From assembly GCA_947427285.1 (NCBI GenBank), contig CANEHE010000002.1, forward strand, positions 62,001 to 126,000: DNA of 64,000 bases, in the 5' to 3' direction. A program made the position numbers and the translations under genes. This DNA is from an uncultured Porphyromonadaceae bacterium (lineage in GTDB: Bacteria; Bacteroidota; Bacteroidia; Bacteroidales; Muribaculaceae). Under the pieces are notes generated by a model that saw only the letters and a program-made list of their open reading frames with translations, was not told the DNA's origin and searched no databases. Below, in pieces: positions 41,895-51,316 of the stretch. The stretch's first letter is position 1. Every line of letters starts with the position of its first letter.

Positions 41895-42074
41895 ATGAAT
41901 CTATTATCTACTGCGTTAATAACGGCGAGCGTTGTCTTTTCGACAGTCGTACCAGTTTACGCACAAAACACCTATCCGGTAAGAAATGCCGATGTAGGGG
42001 GGGGTAAAATCCTCATCTACAACAATAAGACTATCCCCCAGACAGGCTTCGGAAGAATACAACAACTTCTTTAG
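41895..42074 (+). CDS. Signal-peptide leader ORF, out of frame with the adhesin body
   Basis: 59 codons. The first ~24 residues are a clear Sec signal peptide (MNLLSTALITASVVFS, then a cleavage region VYAQ). The frame continues through the 8-G tract (codons GGG GGG GGT) and stops at TAG 42072-42074. If the tract had 7 G (or 10) the frame would run on through the downstream 1430-residue ORF, giving a 1493-residue exported protein for 7 G. The downstream ORF has no signal peptide of its own. I read this as the true N-terminus of the adhesin gene, separated by a one-base slip. Confidence 0.75.
   Translation: MNLLSTALITASVVFSTVVPVYAQNTYPVRNADVGGGKILIYNNKTIPQTGFGRIQQLL
41997..42004 (+). repeat. 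Poly-G tract (8 G), candidate phase-variation switch
   Basis: Eight consecutive G, the longest G/C homopolymer I noticed in the window. It lies just after the signal peptide, and its length decides whether the signal peptide is joined to the adhesin body (7 G = ON, 8 G = OFF). A homopolymer miscount in the assembly would look the same. Confidence 0.7.
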
Positions 42075-42084
42075 CCGACGAAAG

Positions 42085-45000
42085 ATGACTCCATCCGGAT
42101 TAATGCGTGCACCAGAACGACTACATGTACCGTCGATAGCGGAAGCAAGACTCGCTCAACGGGTGGCAGCATCAAAAGTCAAACTCAGAGGTGCCATGAC
42201 CGACAACTCCCTCTGGTATGACTTGTCGGGAGAAAAACCTTATGGAATATACGAACTATCGACTACTCCGGGGACAGCGGAATATAAGATAGTGAAAGCC
42301 GACCAACGTTTCTACGTGATGGATGCGGTCTATACAGGCGATAAACTGTGGATATCACATGCGATCGAAGATCCGAGTACATTACAGGTAAAATCCATGA
42401 CATACTACACTTTCAATCCTGTCACATGGGAGGTATTGAAAGAACAGGTCGGTGACAAAGAACTCTCGCTCATGACATCCACCTGGAGTCCGCAAGACGA
42501 AGTGGCATATTGTTCATGGTACGGATCCTCAGGTTTCACTTTCGGATGTCTGGCAATAGAAGATGGTCAGTTGATGAGCATCGGCAAACTTGACAAGCGT
42601 CTGGTAGCGATGGCCGCACACAATGACGGCACTCTCTACGGCATAGATGAATCAGGAGCCCTTGTGACCCTGAACAAACAGACCGGCAAAGTTCTGAAAA
42701 CAATCGGCAATACCGGTATCGTGTCCTACTGGCGCACATCGGCAGCGATTGATTCTCAAAACAACATAATGTATTACATAGACTGCGGCTCATCCAAAAG
42801 CATACTTTACGCCGTAGATCTTGAAACAGCAGTTGCCACCAAAGTTTATGATTTTGCCAATTCGGAACAACTCATCGGTCTATATGTAGTAGTCGACGAT
42901 ACCCCCGCAACCGTTCCGGCAGTTCCTACTGACCTCACACTGTCATTTGAGGGTGCCTCTCTTTTCGGGTCAATAAGTTTTGCAGTCCCGTCCACATTCT
43001 ACGACGGTTCAACCGCTTCGGGTGATGTCACCTATTCAGTCGTAGTTGACGAAGAAAGCCCATTGACAGGCAGTGCCACTTGGGGACAGCGATGCACTGT
43101 GCCGGTAACAGTAAGTTCTGCAGGTTCGCATCAATTTACAGTCAAACTCGTCAATACTACGGGAAACAGCCCCGAAGCACGGATCTCCAGCTGGATCGGA
43201 CCGGACGCACCGGCTGCTGTAACAGGGGCTTCGGCTACATACGCCAACGGCAAATTCACAATCAAATGGGATGCTCCTACCGGAGGTGCCAATGGCGGAA
43301 ACATCGACCTTTCACAGCTTCGTTACAAAGTGGTCCGCACACCAGGTGACGTTACAGTAGAATCCGCGACATCACTTACCCAGATCACCGATGAAGTATC
43401 TGAGCCTGTCAATGAAATCATAGGTTATACCTATACTATCACTCCGGTATGTGGAGAAAGTATAGGGGAATCAGTGACTACTGCCAAAAAGTCTATCGGA
43501 TATTTTATCCCTCCCTACAGCAACGACTTCGCCACTTCTTCAAAGACCGCCGGTTACAGTGTGGTCGACGGGAATAAAGACGGTAAGAAATGGGGTTATA
43601 ATTCAGCATCCAAAGCGATGAGAATCCAGTATAATTCTTCCAAGGATATGGATGACTGGGTATTCACGCCTGCACTGCAACTTGAGGCCGGACGCAACTA
43701 TACATTCTCTTTCAAGGCCCGGGCACACAATAATAGCGATGCCGAACGCGTCGAGGCTGCCATAACTACTGGCACATCCGCATCATCTGTTGTAGAGAAG
43801 ATTATCTCAGCCACAGATATCACCTCCAAAGAATGGGTCACTCTCTCCGGCTCTTTCATACCTACTGTTTCGGGACGGTACCGTTTTGCTCTCCACGCGA
43901 TCAGCCCTAAGAATAGTTACTATCTGTACGCCACCGATATTGAGGTAAGTGCGGGTGCAGGGACTGGTGCTCCGGCAGCTGTAAGCGATTTCACCGTGAC
44001 ACCTGCGGAAGACGGATCACTCAAGACTTCAATATCCATGCGCACTCCATCGACCGATGTAAGCGGCGCACCTATATCATCAATAGAAAAAATAGAACTT
44101 CTGCGCAACGGCGTATTGTTGGAGACATTCCCCGCTCCTGCGGTGAACACTGTGATCACCCACACTGACAATGAAGCTCCGGCAGGCAGTGTAGTCTACA
44201 GTGCGATCGCATACAATGCGGCCGGTGCCGGTGCATCCGCCCAGGCAAGTGTATTCGTAGGTTTCGCCGCTCCAACCGCCCCGACCGAAATATCGGCCCG
44301 CATAGGAGACAATACAGGTAAAGCGGTCATCAGATGGAAGGCTCCGGAAACAGACATCAACGGACGGAAACTTACCTCGGAAAATGTAACCTACAGCATC
44401 CTCCGCAAAATCGGTGACAAGACCACAACTATAAAGACCGGTCTGACAGAATGCACATTCTCGGATCAGGCCGTAGCCGCAGATGCTGATCAGGATTTTA
44501 TCATCTACGGTGTATCCGCTCAGACCACAGGCGGTTCAAGCGATGCGGTATCGACACAGCTCATACCGCTCGGCAAACCTTATGCAACACCTTTCCGCGA
44601 GTCATTCGCCAACGGTACCATATCAAGCATCTGGGGTCTGGACAGCAGTGTTCCGACAGCTGGATGGCTTCTTGGTCAGGATTCTTCAATAGACAAAATC
44701 AATTCCGAAGACAATGACAATGGACTTGCCATAATGGAAGCCATGACCAAAGGCTCCTCGGCAACTCTATATTCCGGTTCAATAGCGATCCCGACAGAAG
44801 GAAACCCGATATTATGTTTCTCATATTTCAACCATGACTCACACAACACACTTGACGTGCTTGTAGTCGAGACTGGTGAAACTACCGGCCAAAAACTCAC
44901 CACTGTCACACTCAATCCGAATACACCGGAAGGATGGGTGAACGTACCCCTTGATCTGAGTGCATATAAAGGCAAGAACATTCAGCTGTACTTTACAGCC

Positions 45001-46377
45001 ACAGTGGTCAACACCACGATATTCGTACTTGACAATATCCGTGTGGAATGCCGCCTGGACAATGACCTGGCAATACGCGGAATCTCCATGCCGGCACGGG
45101 TAGCCGTGGGAAGTGACTACGAAATAAACGTGGCATTTGAAAACAAGGGTCTCAAAACCGCTTCCGGTTATATTGTGGATCTCATTCTCAACGGTGAGAC
45201 AGTCGACTCTAAATCCGGTCAGGAAATCGCTCCGGCCGTTGCCTCCTCAATGGCTTTCAGCCGCCGTATGCTTCCGGTGGACGCAGAAACATTCAAATAT
45301 GAAGTTGAGATCAAATATGCCGCCGATATGAATCCAGCCGACAACCATTCGGAAGCATACACCATTCGTCGTGTGACACCCGACTTCCCAGTACCGGCAA
45401 CACCGACAGCTACCGAGACAGACAATGGGGTAGAGCTGACCTGGACAGAACCGGATCTTACCTTGACAGAGATGCAGCCTGTATGCGACGATGCAGAGGA
45501 CTACACCGCATTCTCAACCGGTCTGGCAGGTTCAGTAGTTTTTGACGATCACATCGGAGACTGGACAATGATCGACTACGACGGAGTAGTACCTTTCGCC
45601 ATAACAAATGAAGGTAAGAAAGTGGAGTTCCCGAATTCAGGACGTCCCATAGGCTTCATGGTATTTGATTCGTCAATAATGAATCTTCAGGAATGGAATG
45701 CACATAGTGGCAAACAGATGTTCGTGAGCTTCGCTTCTGGATATGCTCCGAATGATGATTGGATGATATCGCCTATGCTTCCTGGCACTGCCCAGACAGT
45801 CAAATTCTGGGCACGCTCCCTTACGACACAATATGGCGCGGATTCATTCCAGTTCCTGTATTCCACTACCGACACGAAACTCAGCTCGTTTACACGTGTA
45901 GAGACCGTAGCTGAAGTTCCTGCGGAATGGAAAGAATATAGTTTCCAGATTCCGGAAGGTGCACGCTGGTTTGCCATCCGTTGTACATCCGACCAGACGT
46001 TCGCATTCTTCGTGGACGACATCACCTATACTCCTGCCCATCCCGCAGATGGACTTAATCTGACCGGGTATAATCTCTATCGCAATGGTAAGCCTTTGAA
46101 CGAAAGCGTACTTGCAGTAAAATCGTTTGTTGACCATTTACTTGAAGATGGAGATTACAAATATCAGGTCACAGCCGTATACAATAAAGGTGAATCGGCA
46201 CTTTCCGCACCTGCCTCTGTAAAATTCTCCGGTATAGAAAGTATCCTTGTCGAAGGTAAAATCGCAGATGTATATGGTGTCGACGGAATCCTGATTATCC
46301 GTAATGCATCTGCCAATGACATCAAGAGACTCCCACGCGGCATATACATAATTGACGGGAAGAAAATACGGATATAA
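42085..46377 (+). CDS. Large adhesin-like T9SS cargo protein (body, frame open from 41998)
   Basis: 1430 residues from the first ATG; no signal peptide in this frame, although the frame is open back to 41998. The N-terminal ~40-290 is propeller-like (repeated Y-x-I-D, LYAVDLETAVATKVYDF). Then come fibronectin-III-like modules (AAVTGASATYANGKFTIKWDAP) and three choice-of-anchor-J / cleaved-adhesin-like domains (about 475-625, 850-990, 1140-1315; each has D-D-W or similar and ends in FVLDNIRVE or FFVDDITYT). A CARDB-like module sits near 1000-1090. The C-terminus (VYGVDGILII...LPRGIYIIDGKKIRI) resembles a T9SS type A sorting domain. A surface or secreted adhesin is inferred. The domain style recalls the Porphyromonas HagA/gingipain adhesins. 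Confidence 0.82.
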   Translation: MTPSGLMRAPERLHVPSIAEARLAQRVAASKVKLRGAMTDNSLWYDLSGEKPYGIYELSTTPGTAEYKIVKADQRFYVMDAVYTGDKLWISHAIEDPSTLQVKSMTYYTFNPVTWEVLKEQVGDKELSLMTSTWSPQDEVAYCSWYGSSGFTFGCLAIEDGQLMSIGKLDKRLVAMAAHNDGTLYGIDESGALVTLNKQTGKVLKTIGNTGIVSYWRTSAAIDSQNNIMYYIDCGSSKSILYAVDLETAVATKVYDFANSEQLIGLYVVVDDTPATVPAVPTDLTLSFEGASLFGSISFAVPSTFYDGSTASGDVTYSVVVDEESPLTGSATWGQRCTVPVTVSSAGSHQFTVKLVNTTGNSPEARISSWIGPDAPAAVTGASATYANGKFTIKWDAPTGGANGGNIDLSQLRYKVVRTPGDVTVESATSLTQITDEVSEPVNEIIGYTYTITPVCGESIGESVTTAKKSIGYFIPPYSNDFATSSKTAGYSVVDGNKDGKKWGYNSASKAMRIQYNSSKDMDDWVFTPALQLEAGRNYTFSFKARAHNNSDAERVEAAITTGTSASSVVEKIISATDITSKEWVTLSGSFIPTVSGRYRFALHAISPKNSYYLYATDIEVSAGAGTGAPAAVSDFTVTPAEDGSLKTSISMRTPSTDVSGAPISSIEKIELLRNGVLLETFPAPAVNTVITHTDNEAPAGSVVYSAIAYNAAGAGASAQASVFVGFAAPTAPTEISARIGDNTGKAVIRWKAPETDINGRKLTSENVTYSILRKIGDKTTTIKTGLTECTFSDQAVAADADQDFIIYGVSAQTTGGSSDAVSTQLIPLGKPYATPFRESFANGTISSIWGLDSSVPTAGWLLGQDSSIDKINSEDNDNGLAIMEAMTKGSSATLYSGSIAIPTEGNPILCFSYFNHDSHNTLDVLVVETGETTGQKLTTVTLNPNTPEGWVNVPLDLSAYKGKNIQLYFTATVVNTTIFVLDNIRVECRLDNDLAIRGISMPARVAVGSDYEINVAFENKGLKTASGYIVDLILNGETVDSKSGQEIAPAVASSMAFSRRMLPVDAETFKYEVEIKYAADMNPADNHSEAYTIRRVTPDFPVPATPTATETDNGVELTWTEPDLTLTEMQPVCDDAEDYTAFSTGLAGSVVFDDHIGDWTMIDYDGVVPFAITNEGKKVEFPNSGRPIGFMVFDSSIMNLQEWNAHSGKQMFVSFASGYAPNDDWMISPMLPGTAQTVKFWARSLTTQYGADSFQFLYSTTDTKLSSFTRVETVAEVPAEWKEYSFQIPEGARWFAIRCTSDQTFAFFVDDITYTPAHPADGLNLTGYNLYRNGKPLNESVLAVKSFVDHLLEDGDYKYQVTAVYNKGESALSAPASVKFSGIESILVEGKIADVYGVDGILIIRNASANDIKRLPRGIYIIDGKKIRI

Positions 46378-46386
46378 TTCTTTGCT

Positions 46387-46429
46387 TTCACGGCTTCGGT
46401 TCTGGCAATGTCAGTGACGAAGCCGTGAA
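46387..46429 (+). terminator. Terminator between the two adhesin-like genes
   Basis: TTCACGGCTTCG pairs perfectly with CGAAGCCGTGAA (12 bp) around a 19-nt loop. No consensus promoter was found before the next ATG (46474), so some read-through is likely. Confidence 0.7.
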
Positions 46430-46473
46430 TTTCATTAACTCCATACAGCCCAAACATTATAACTTCAATAGAT

Positions 46474-48468
46474 ATGAAAAGATTTCTATTTTCCGGCATT
46501 GCAGCGGCAATACTCGTGTCATCTGCATTTGCCGCCGGACCTACCGGAATTGCAAATGTGATCGGAGCCAAATCATGGGAAAGTCAGCAGACCCCTCCAT
46601 ACGGTATGTATTCCTTTTCCATGGATGTCAACCCGGACGTAAAACTCGTTTCAGACAAAGTCGTCCCCGGCAATTTCGGCGCAGTATATGTCGATGGCCG
46701 CTACTTTGTGATAGAAGGAATCGCGACATCCGCATCCTCTTTTATCACCAACTACATCTATGATGCAGAAACCTGGTCAAAAATCACCGATTTCCGGGGA
46801 GAAAACATTACGGCATTTGACATGGCATGGGACGAGACAACAGGAAATGTCTACGGATACTTCCATAACTTCGACACCAATGCTGAATTTTTCGGTACAA
46901 TCGACATCAATACAGGAAAGACAACCCGTATCTCATCACTTCCTTTTGTCGCATACGGCCTCGCCTGCGATGTTGACGGCAGACTCTATGCAATTGACAA
47001 AGAGGGCAAACTATATTCAATAAATAAAACAACCGGTTCTTCAACTCCAATCGGATCCTCAGGCTGTTCAAGCAAGTGGACCACATCCGGTGCCATAGAT
47101 TCATCCACACGCACATTCTATTATGCCTGTTGCAATGACTCCGAGACCATCCTTTACGGTATAAACCTTGATACTGCCGTTGCTACACGTATAGCAGAAA
47201 TACCGGACAACATGGAAATGATAGGCCTTTATTTCCCAGAGCCGTCGGCACTTCCCAAAGCACCTAAAATAGCAGAAAACCTATCGTTCGACTTCACAGG
47301 TGCAGCTCTTTCAGGCAACTTCCTGTTTACAATCCCATCCACTCTCAACGATGGATCCGCTGCTTCAGGAGAAGTTGATTATACAGCGATTATCAACGGC
47401 GAGACCCTCAAGACCGGAAAGGCACAATACGGCACTACCGTTTCATTACCTCTGACACGACAGGAAGCTGGAGAATGCGAGGCTACAGTACTTCTGAAAA
47501 ATACTGTAGGATCAGCACCCACAGCACGTTTCAAAGCATGGATAGGACAGGATGTCCCAGCTCCGGTAGGCAAGATTGAAATTGTATACGACGGCAACGG
47601 ATCATTCTCTATCAGTTGGCCAGAAGCCAGAGCCTTGCATGGCGGATGGTTCGATCCATCTACAGTGACTTACAATGTGGTGCGCTACAGCAGTGAAAGC
47701 ACTACACCGACACGTTTTGACGGACAAACCACAAATTCCTTTACCGACAAGGTTTCACTCCCATACGAGGATGAATATGCCACCTACCATTATGATGTGG
47801 CAGCTGTATTCGGAACAGAAGTATCATCATATACATCTTCTGAATTCTATACCATAGGGAGTAGAACTCCTCCTTTCACAGAACAGTTCAACGCACGTTA
47901 CGAACTCGGCAAATTCACAATCCTTGAAGGCGAGAAAAAAGACTATGAGCGTTGGAACTACAGCAGTACCGACAAGGCCGCCACAGTATCGACCAATACT
48001 TCCATCGGTGCGGATGACTATCTACTCCTTCCTCCATTGACACTTGAGAACGGAATGGAATACGAAATCTCTTTTGACGTCAAAGGGAAATATTCTTCCG
48101 ACACAGAACGTTTCGAAGTACTTGCCGGTCAATCACCGACTGTTGATGCACTTACTGAAAAGATTCTTACCCCGACAGAGTTTAAAGGGACTGCTTACAG
48201 CAACTACAAAATGCAATTCGCACCCAATGCTTCTGGCACGTATTTCATTGCAATACATGCCATGAGCGATCCAAACAAGGGAGCCATAACTGTAGACAAC
48301 ATCAAAGTAGGTGGAGGTGTCCAGACAGGTGTGGATCAGATTGAAACAGAAGCCGAAGGCAATCCTGTATACTTCACTCTGCAAGGCATACGTATCGACC
48401 GTCCAGCTTCAGGCTCCATCTGCATAGAACGCCGTGGCAGCAAAGTCCGCAAGGTCATTATACATTGA
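46474..48468 (+). CDS. Secreted T9SS cargo protein, shorter paralogue of the adhesin
   Basis: 664 residues with an intact signal peptide (ending SSAFAAG). It mirrors the first half of the preceding protein: a propeller-like N-terminal domain (about 40-260, LYSINKTTGSSTPIG, LYGINLDTAVATRIAEI), an Ig/FN3-like pair (SFDFTGAALSGNFLFTIPST, PVGKIEIVYDGNGSFSISWPE), and one choice-of-anchor-J-like domain (about 465-620, DDYLLLPPLTL, ITVDNIKVGGG). The last ~35 residues (YFTLQGIRIDRP...SKVRKVIIH) resemble the T9SS C-terminal tails common in Prevotella-type genomes. It is intact, with no homopolymer slip at its start. Function is unknown; surface adhesion or glycan binding is an inference. Confidence 0.85.
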   Translation: MKRFLFSGIAAAILVSSAFAAGPTGIANVIGAKSWESQQTPPYGMYSFSMDVNPDVKLVSDKVVPGNFGAVYVDGRYFVIEGIATSASSFITNYIYDAETWSKITDFRGENITAFDMAWDETTGNVYGYFHNFDTNAEFFGTIDINTGKTTRISSLPFVAYGLACDVDGRLYAIDKEGKLYSINKTTGSSTPIGSSGCSSKWTTSGAIDSSTRTFYYACCNDSETILYGINLDTAVATRIAEIPDNMEMIGLYFPEPSALPKAPKIAENLSFDFTGAALSGNFLFTIPSTLNDGSAASGEVDYTAIINGETLKTGKAQYGTTVSLPLTRQEAGECEATVLLKNTVGSAPTARFKAWIGQDVPAPVGKIEIVYDGNGSFSISWPEARALHGGWFDPSTVTYNVVRYSSESTTPTRFDGQTTNSFTDKVSLPYEDEYATYHYDVAAVFGTEVSSYTSSEFYTIGSRTPPFTEQFNARYELGKFTILEGEKKDYERWNYSSTDKAATVSTNTSIGADDYLLLPPLTLENGMEYEISFDVKGKYSSDTERFEVLAGQSPTVDALTEKILTPTEFKGTAYSNYKMQFAPNASGTYFIAIHAMSDPNKGAITVDNIKVGGGVQTGVDQIETEAEGNPVYFTLQGIRIDRPASGSICIERRGSKVRKVIIH

Positions 48469-48517
48469 TCTCTCCCGGTCCAATATATCGGATAACAAGA
48501 ATATACATTCAGCAGAC

Positions 48518-48549
48518 AGCCGCGACGGGAATTAATTCCTGTCGCGGCT
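48518..48549. terminator. Bidirectional terminator between the adhesin paralogue and the MFS gene
   Basis: A near-perfect palindrome AGCCGCGACGGGAATT/AATTCCTGTCGCGGCT with one G-U pair, between convergent genes. Confidence 0.8.
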
Positions 48550-48579
48550 AATCATTCTTATATTTCCAATTCAGTACGG

Positions 48580-50223
48580 CTAAGCCTTACCCTCCTTTAT
48601 GAAATAGACACAACATGCCCCGGCGACAAGCGAAAAGCCGGCTACGACCATCATCAGATATTGGGGAGCAAGCTCTCCCGGCACACTGAATGCGGCAAGA
48701 ATCCAGCCACCTGTCACAGCAGCAATAATCTGGGGGATGCATATCGAACAGTTGAAAAGTCCGAGATATGCTCCGATATTTCCTCCTCTAATGGAATTGG
48801 TAAGAATAGTGAATGGCCATGCCAACATAGCTGCCCAGGCACATCCGATCATCAGAAACGGAATGAACAACAGATAAGGATTCGTAAATATACCTGCCAT
48901 CACAAATCCTGCAGCTCCGATCAACAGGCTTAATGAATATGAAAACTTACGGGAACGGAAGCGGGGGAGTACGACAGCCCACAACACCGATCCCACAGCC
49001 TGAACAGCAAAAAGGATACCGACCCAATCACCGGCATTGGAATACTCACTGGAAGCCGTGTCAAGAGCCTTTACAGTGGTTATATGTGCCTTTTGTCCAT
49101 CAATACGATACGTATTGGCTTCCATCACATCTGTCTTACCTGTATGAGAGTCTCTGACCACGCTTGTGCCTGTGGTGAAGACAATATCCCCTTCATGCGA
49201 CTGCATGTAATCCGACAGACGCTCTTGAGGAGTCATCAGGGAATCGCCGGAAGAAGCCAGCAACGGAGTATCGGTCACACATCCGTCTGCGATTACAGTG
49301 ACTGTGTCGTTGACAAGAATATATTTCCCCGCCACAGTATTGTCTCCGTCCGTAATGGAAGTGATCTTATCAATCTCCGGAGTGTCAAACGCATTAGAGG
49401 CAACCGTGCCAGTCGTATAAGTCCACATGAAGAGAAATGAAAACCAACAGAAAAACTGGACCACACTGACAGTCCAGAAAGCGGAAGGTGCGTCACGCAA
49501 AAGTTTTATCAGATTTGTCTTCTCTTTTTTACCCCCAGCTTCAGCATCTGGAGTGCCGTTATATTCCTCATAAAGTTTCGGCGGCCATTCCTTGATCTTA
49601 ATCAAAGAATAGACCACGCAAAGTAAAAGAATGGCTGCGCCTGCATAAAACGACAGAATCACGGACTGAGGAACCTCTCCCTCCGGAGCGGTGTTACGTA
49701 TTCCGATCCATGCAAGAAAGAAAGGGAAAACAAATCCAACTATACTTCCGGCATTACACAGAAAACTCTGAATGGAATATGCCAGGCCCTTCTGCTTCTC
49801 ATTGACCATGTCCCCGACAAGCATCTTGAACGGTTGCATCGCCATATTGATAGAAGTGTCAAGCAACATCAACGCCACAAGTCCGAGAATGATGGCACTG
49901 GAGATTGTCAATCCAAAACTCCCTGCGTTAGGCAGCAAACACATGACCAATGCGGCAACAAGTGCTCCGACAATCAGATAGGGAAGGCGTCGTCCGAAAC
50001 GATTCCAAGTGTTGTCGCTCATAGTACCTACCACAGGCTGCACGATAAGCCCCATGAGAGGAGGAAGAATCCAGAAATAACTGAGATCGTGCGGATCTGC
50101 CCCTATTGTGGCAAAAATCCGTGAAACATTGGCACTTTGGAGAGCGTATGCAATCTGTACTCCGAAAAATCCGAAACTCAGATTCCATAATTTCCAGAAT
50201 CCCAAATCGGGTTTAGTTTTCAT
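48580..50223 (-). CDS. MFS transporter, SLC45/glycoside-like, with a large extracytoplasmic insert
   Basis: 547 residues, longer than the ~430-450 usual for the family. The N-terminal half has the family pattern: LWNLSFGFFGVQIAYALQ, PPLMGLIVQPVVGTMSD, RFGRRLPYLIVGAL. Twelve membrane segments can be placed. Between TM7 (ending MWTYTT, about 271) and TM8 (starting about 398), where relatives have a short loop, there are about 115 extra polar residues (about 280-392). They are rich in Asp/Thr and beta-prone, with repeated valine-isoleucine runs. The loop should face the periplasm. SLC45-like bacterial transporters move di- or oligosaccharides with protons; the substrate is unknown. No glycosidase gene is adjacent. 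Confidence 0.88.
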   Translation of the reverse strand: MKTKPDLGFWKLWNLSFGFFGVQIAYALQSANVSRIFATIGADPHDLSYFWILPPLMGLIVQPVVGTMSDNTWNRFGRRLPYLIVGALVAALVMCLLPNAGSFGLTISSAIILGLVALMLLDTSINMAMQPFKMLVGDMVNEKQKGLAYSIQSFLCNAGSIVGFVFPFFLAWIGIRNTAPEGEVPQSVILSFYAGAAILLLCVVYSLIKIKEWPPKLYEEYNGTPDAEAGGKKEKTNLIKLLRDAPSAFWTVSVVQFFCWFSFLFMWTYTTGTVASNAFDTPEIDKITSITDGDNTVAGKYILVNDTVTVIADGCVTDTPLLASSGDSLMTPQERLSDYMQSHEGDIVFTTGTSVVRDSHTGKTDVMEANTYRIDGQKAHITTVKALDTASSEYSNAGDWVGILFAVQAVGSVLWAVVLPRFRSRKFSYSLSLLIGAAGFVMAGIFTNPYLLFIPFLMIGCAWAAMLAWPFTILTNSIRGGNIGAYLGLFNCSICIPQIIAAVTGGWILAAFSVPGELAPQYLMMVVAGFSLVAGACCVYFIKEGKA

Positions 50224-50322
50224 GTAAGAATATTTTATTATTAAGCTATATTATAAGGCATTGTATCTAAGCATGTAAGAAGGACAAGGAGAGAAATCGG
50301 TCGAAAATTGGCCCAATATGCT

Positions 50323-51165
50323 TCATTCTATAAGGGAGTAAAGCCAACTGATCTCCTCAGCCCAAAGCGAGTCGTCGGGAGTTTCCAAGATAATCGGAAT
50401 GTCGTCAAATCGGGAATCATTCATGAACCTTCGAAAAAAATCTTCTCCCAGAGTACCCGCACGTAGACTGGCATGACGGTCAATTCTGGATCCGAGTGTC
50501 CGTTTGTCATCATTAAGATGTATACCGCGAAGGTATCGGGCACCTATGGTCTCGTCAAACTCCCTCCATGTGGCGTCATATCCTTCGGGAGTAGCAAGAT
50601 CATATCCGGCAGAATAAGCATGACATGTGTCGATACATACGCCTATGCGAGATTTATCCTCCACGCGACTTATAATGTGGGCTATCTGAGGAAAGGCATA
50701 CCCGAGATTAGAACCTTGTCCCGCAGTGTTCTCTATCACAGCCGTCACACCTTCGGTCTGACTTAAAATTATATTAAGCGATTCGGCTATCCGATCAAGA
50801 CATTCTTCTTCTGTAAGCTCGTTGACATGGCTACCCGGATGGAAATTGAGCATTGTCAGTCCAAGAAAACGGCATCGTCTCATCTCATCAAGAAACGATT
50901 TACGAGACATCTCAAGTTTCTTTACATCTGGAGAACCGAGATTGATAAGAAAATTATCATGAGGAAGAATGACAGAAGGGGAGTAGCCGTATTCCTTACA
51001 GCGACTAACAAAAATATTTGCCTGTTCTTCTGTAGGCATCCGTGAACTCCATCGTGAACTGCTTCCGGTGAAAAGTGCAAATGCCCGGGCATTTATATCT
51101 CTGGCATTTGTAGGAGCATTCTCTACACCACCCTGCACGCTTACATGCGCGCCGACATACTTCAT
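50323..51165 (-). CDS. nfo: Endonuclease IV (AP endonuclease)
   Basis: 280 residues, full length TIM barrel. It starts MKYVGAHVSVQGGVENAP. Zinc and signature motifs are MLNFHPGSHV, VIENTAGQGSNLGY, IGVCIDTCHAYSAGYD, GIHLNDDKRTLGSRIDRH and PIILETPDD. It cuts 5' of abasic sites and removes 3' blocks during base-excision repair. It has its own strong promoter, divergent from the TamB gene. The MFS gene follows after 99 nt. Confidence 0.96.
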   Translation of the reverse strand: MKYVGAHVSVQGGVENAPTNARDINARAFALFTGSSSRWSSRMPTEEQANIFVSRCKEYGYSPSVILPHDNFLINLGSPDVKKLEMSRKSFLDEMRRCRFLGLTMLNFHPGSHVNELTEEECLDRIAESLNIILSQTEGVTAVIENTAGQGSNLGYAFPQIAHIISRVEDKSRIGVCIDTCHAYSAGYDLATPEGYDATWREFDETIGARYLRGIHLNDDKRTLGSRIDRHASLRAGTLGEDFFRRFMNDSRFDDIPIILETPDDSLWAEEISWLYSLIE

Positions 51166-51186
51166 ATTATATGATATTAATTTGAT

Positions 51187-51219
51187 GCAAAGTTAAGAGA
51201 AATAGACCGAAAAAACAAA
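51187..51219 (-). promoter_or_regulatory. Promoter of nfo
   Basis: On the minus strand TTTG at 51219-51216, a 20-nt spacer, and TAACTTTGC at 51195-51187. The leader to ATG 51165 is only about 15-20 nt. Confidence 0.75.
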
Positions 51220-51278
51220 TTTATGATGCTGACAGCCGATTTAGATGTCAATGTAAAGCCTGAACGCATATTTTTGAC

Positions 51279-51287
51279 TAATTTTGT
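51279..51287 (+). promoter_or_regulatory. -7 element of the TamB-like gene
   Basis: TAATTTTGT. The longest reading of the ORF starts with a TTG inside this element, so translation should begin further down (probably TTG 51317). No -33 TTG at the right distance. Confidence 0.5.
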
Positions 51288-51316
51288 ATTTCAATATTCA
51301 ATACATTACAAACAGA

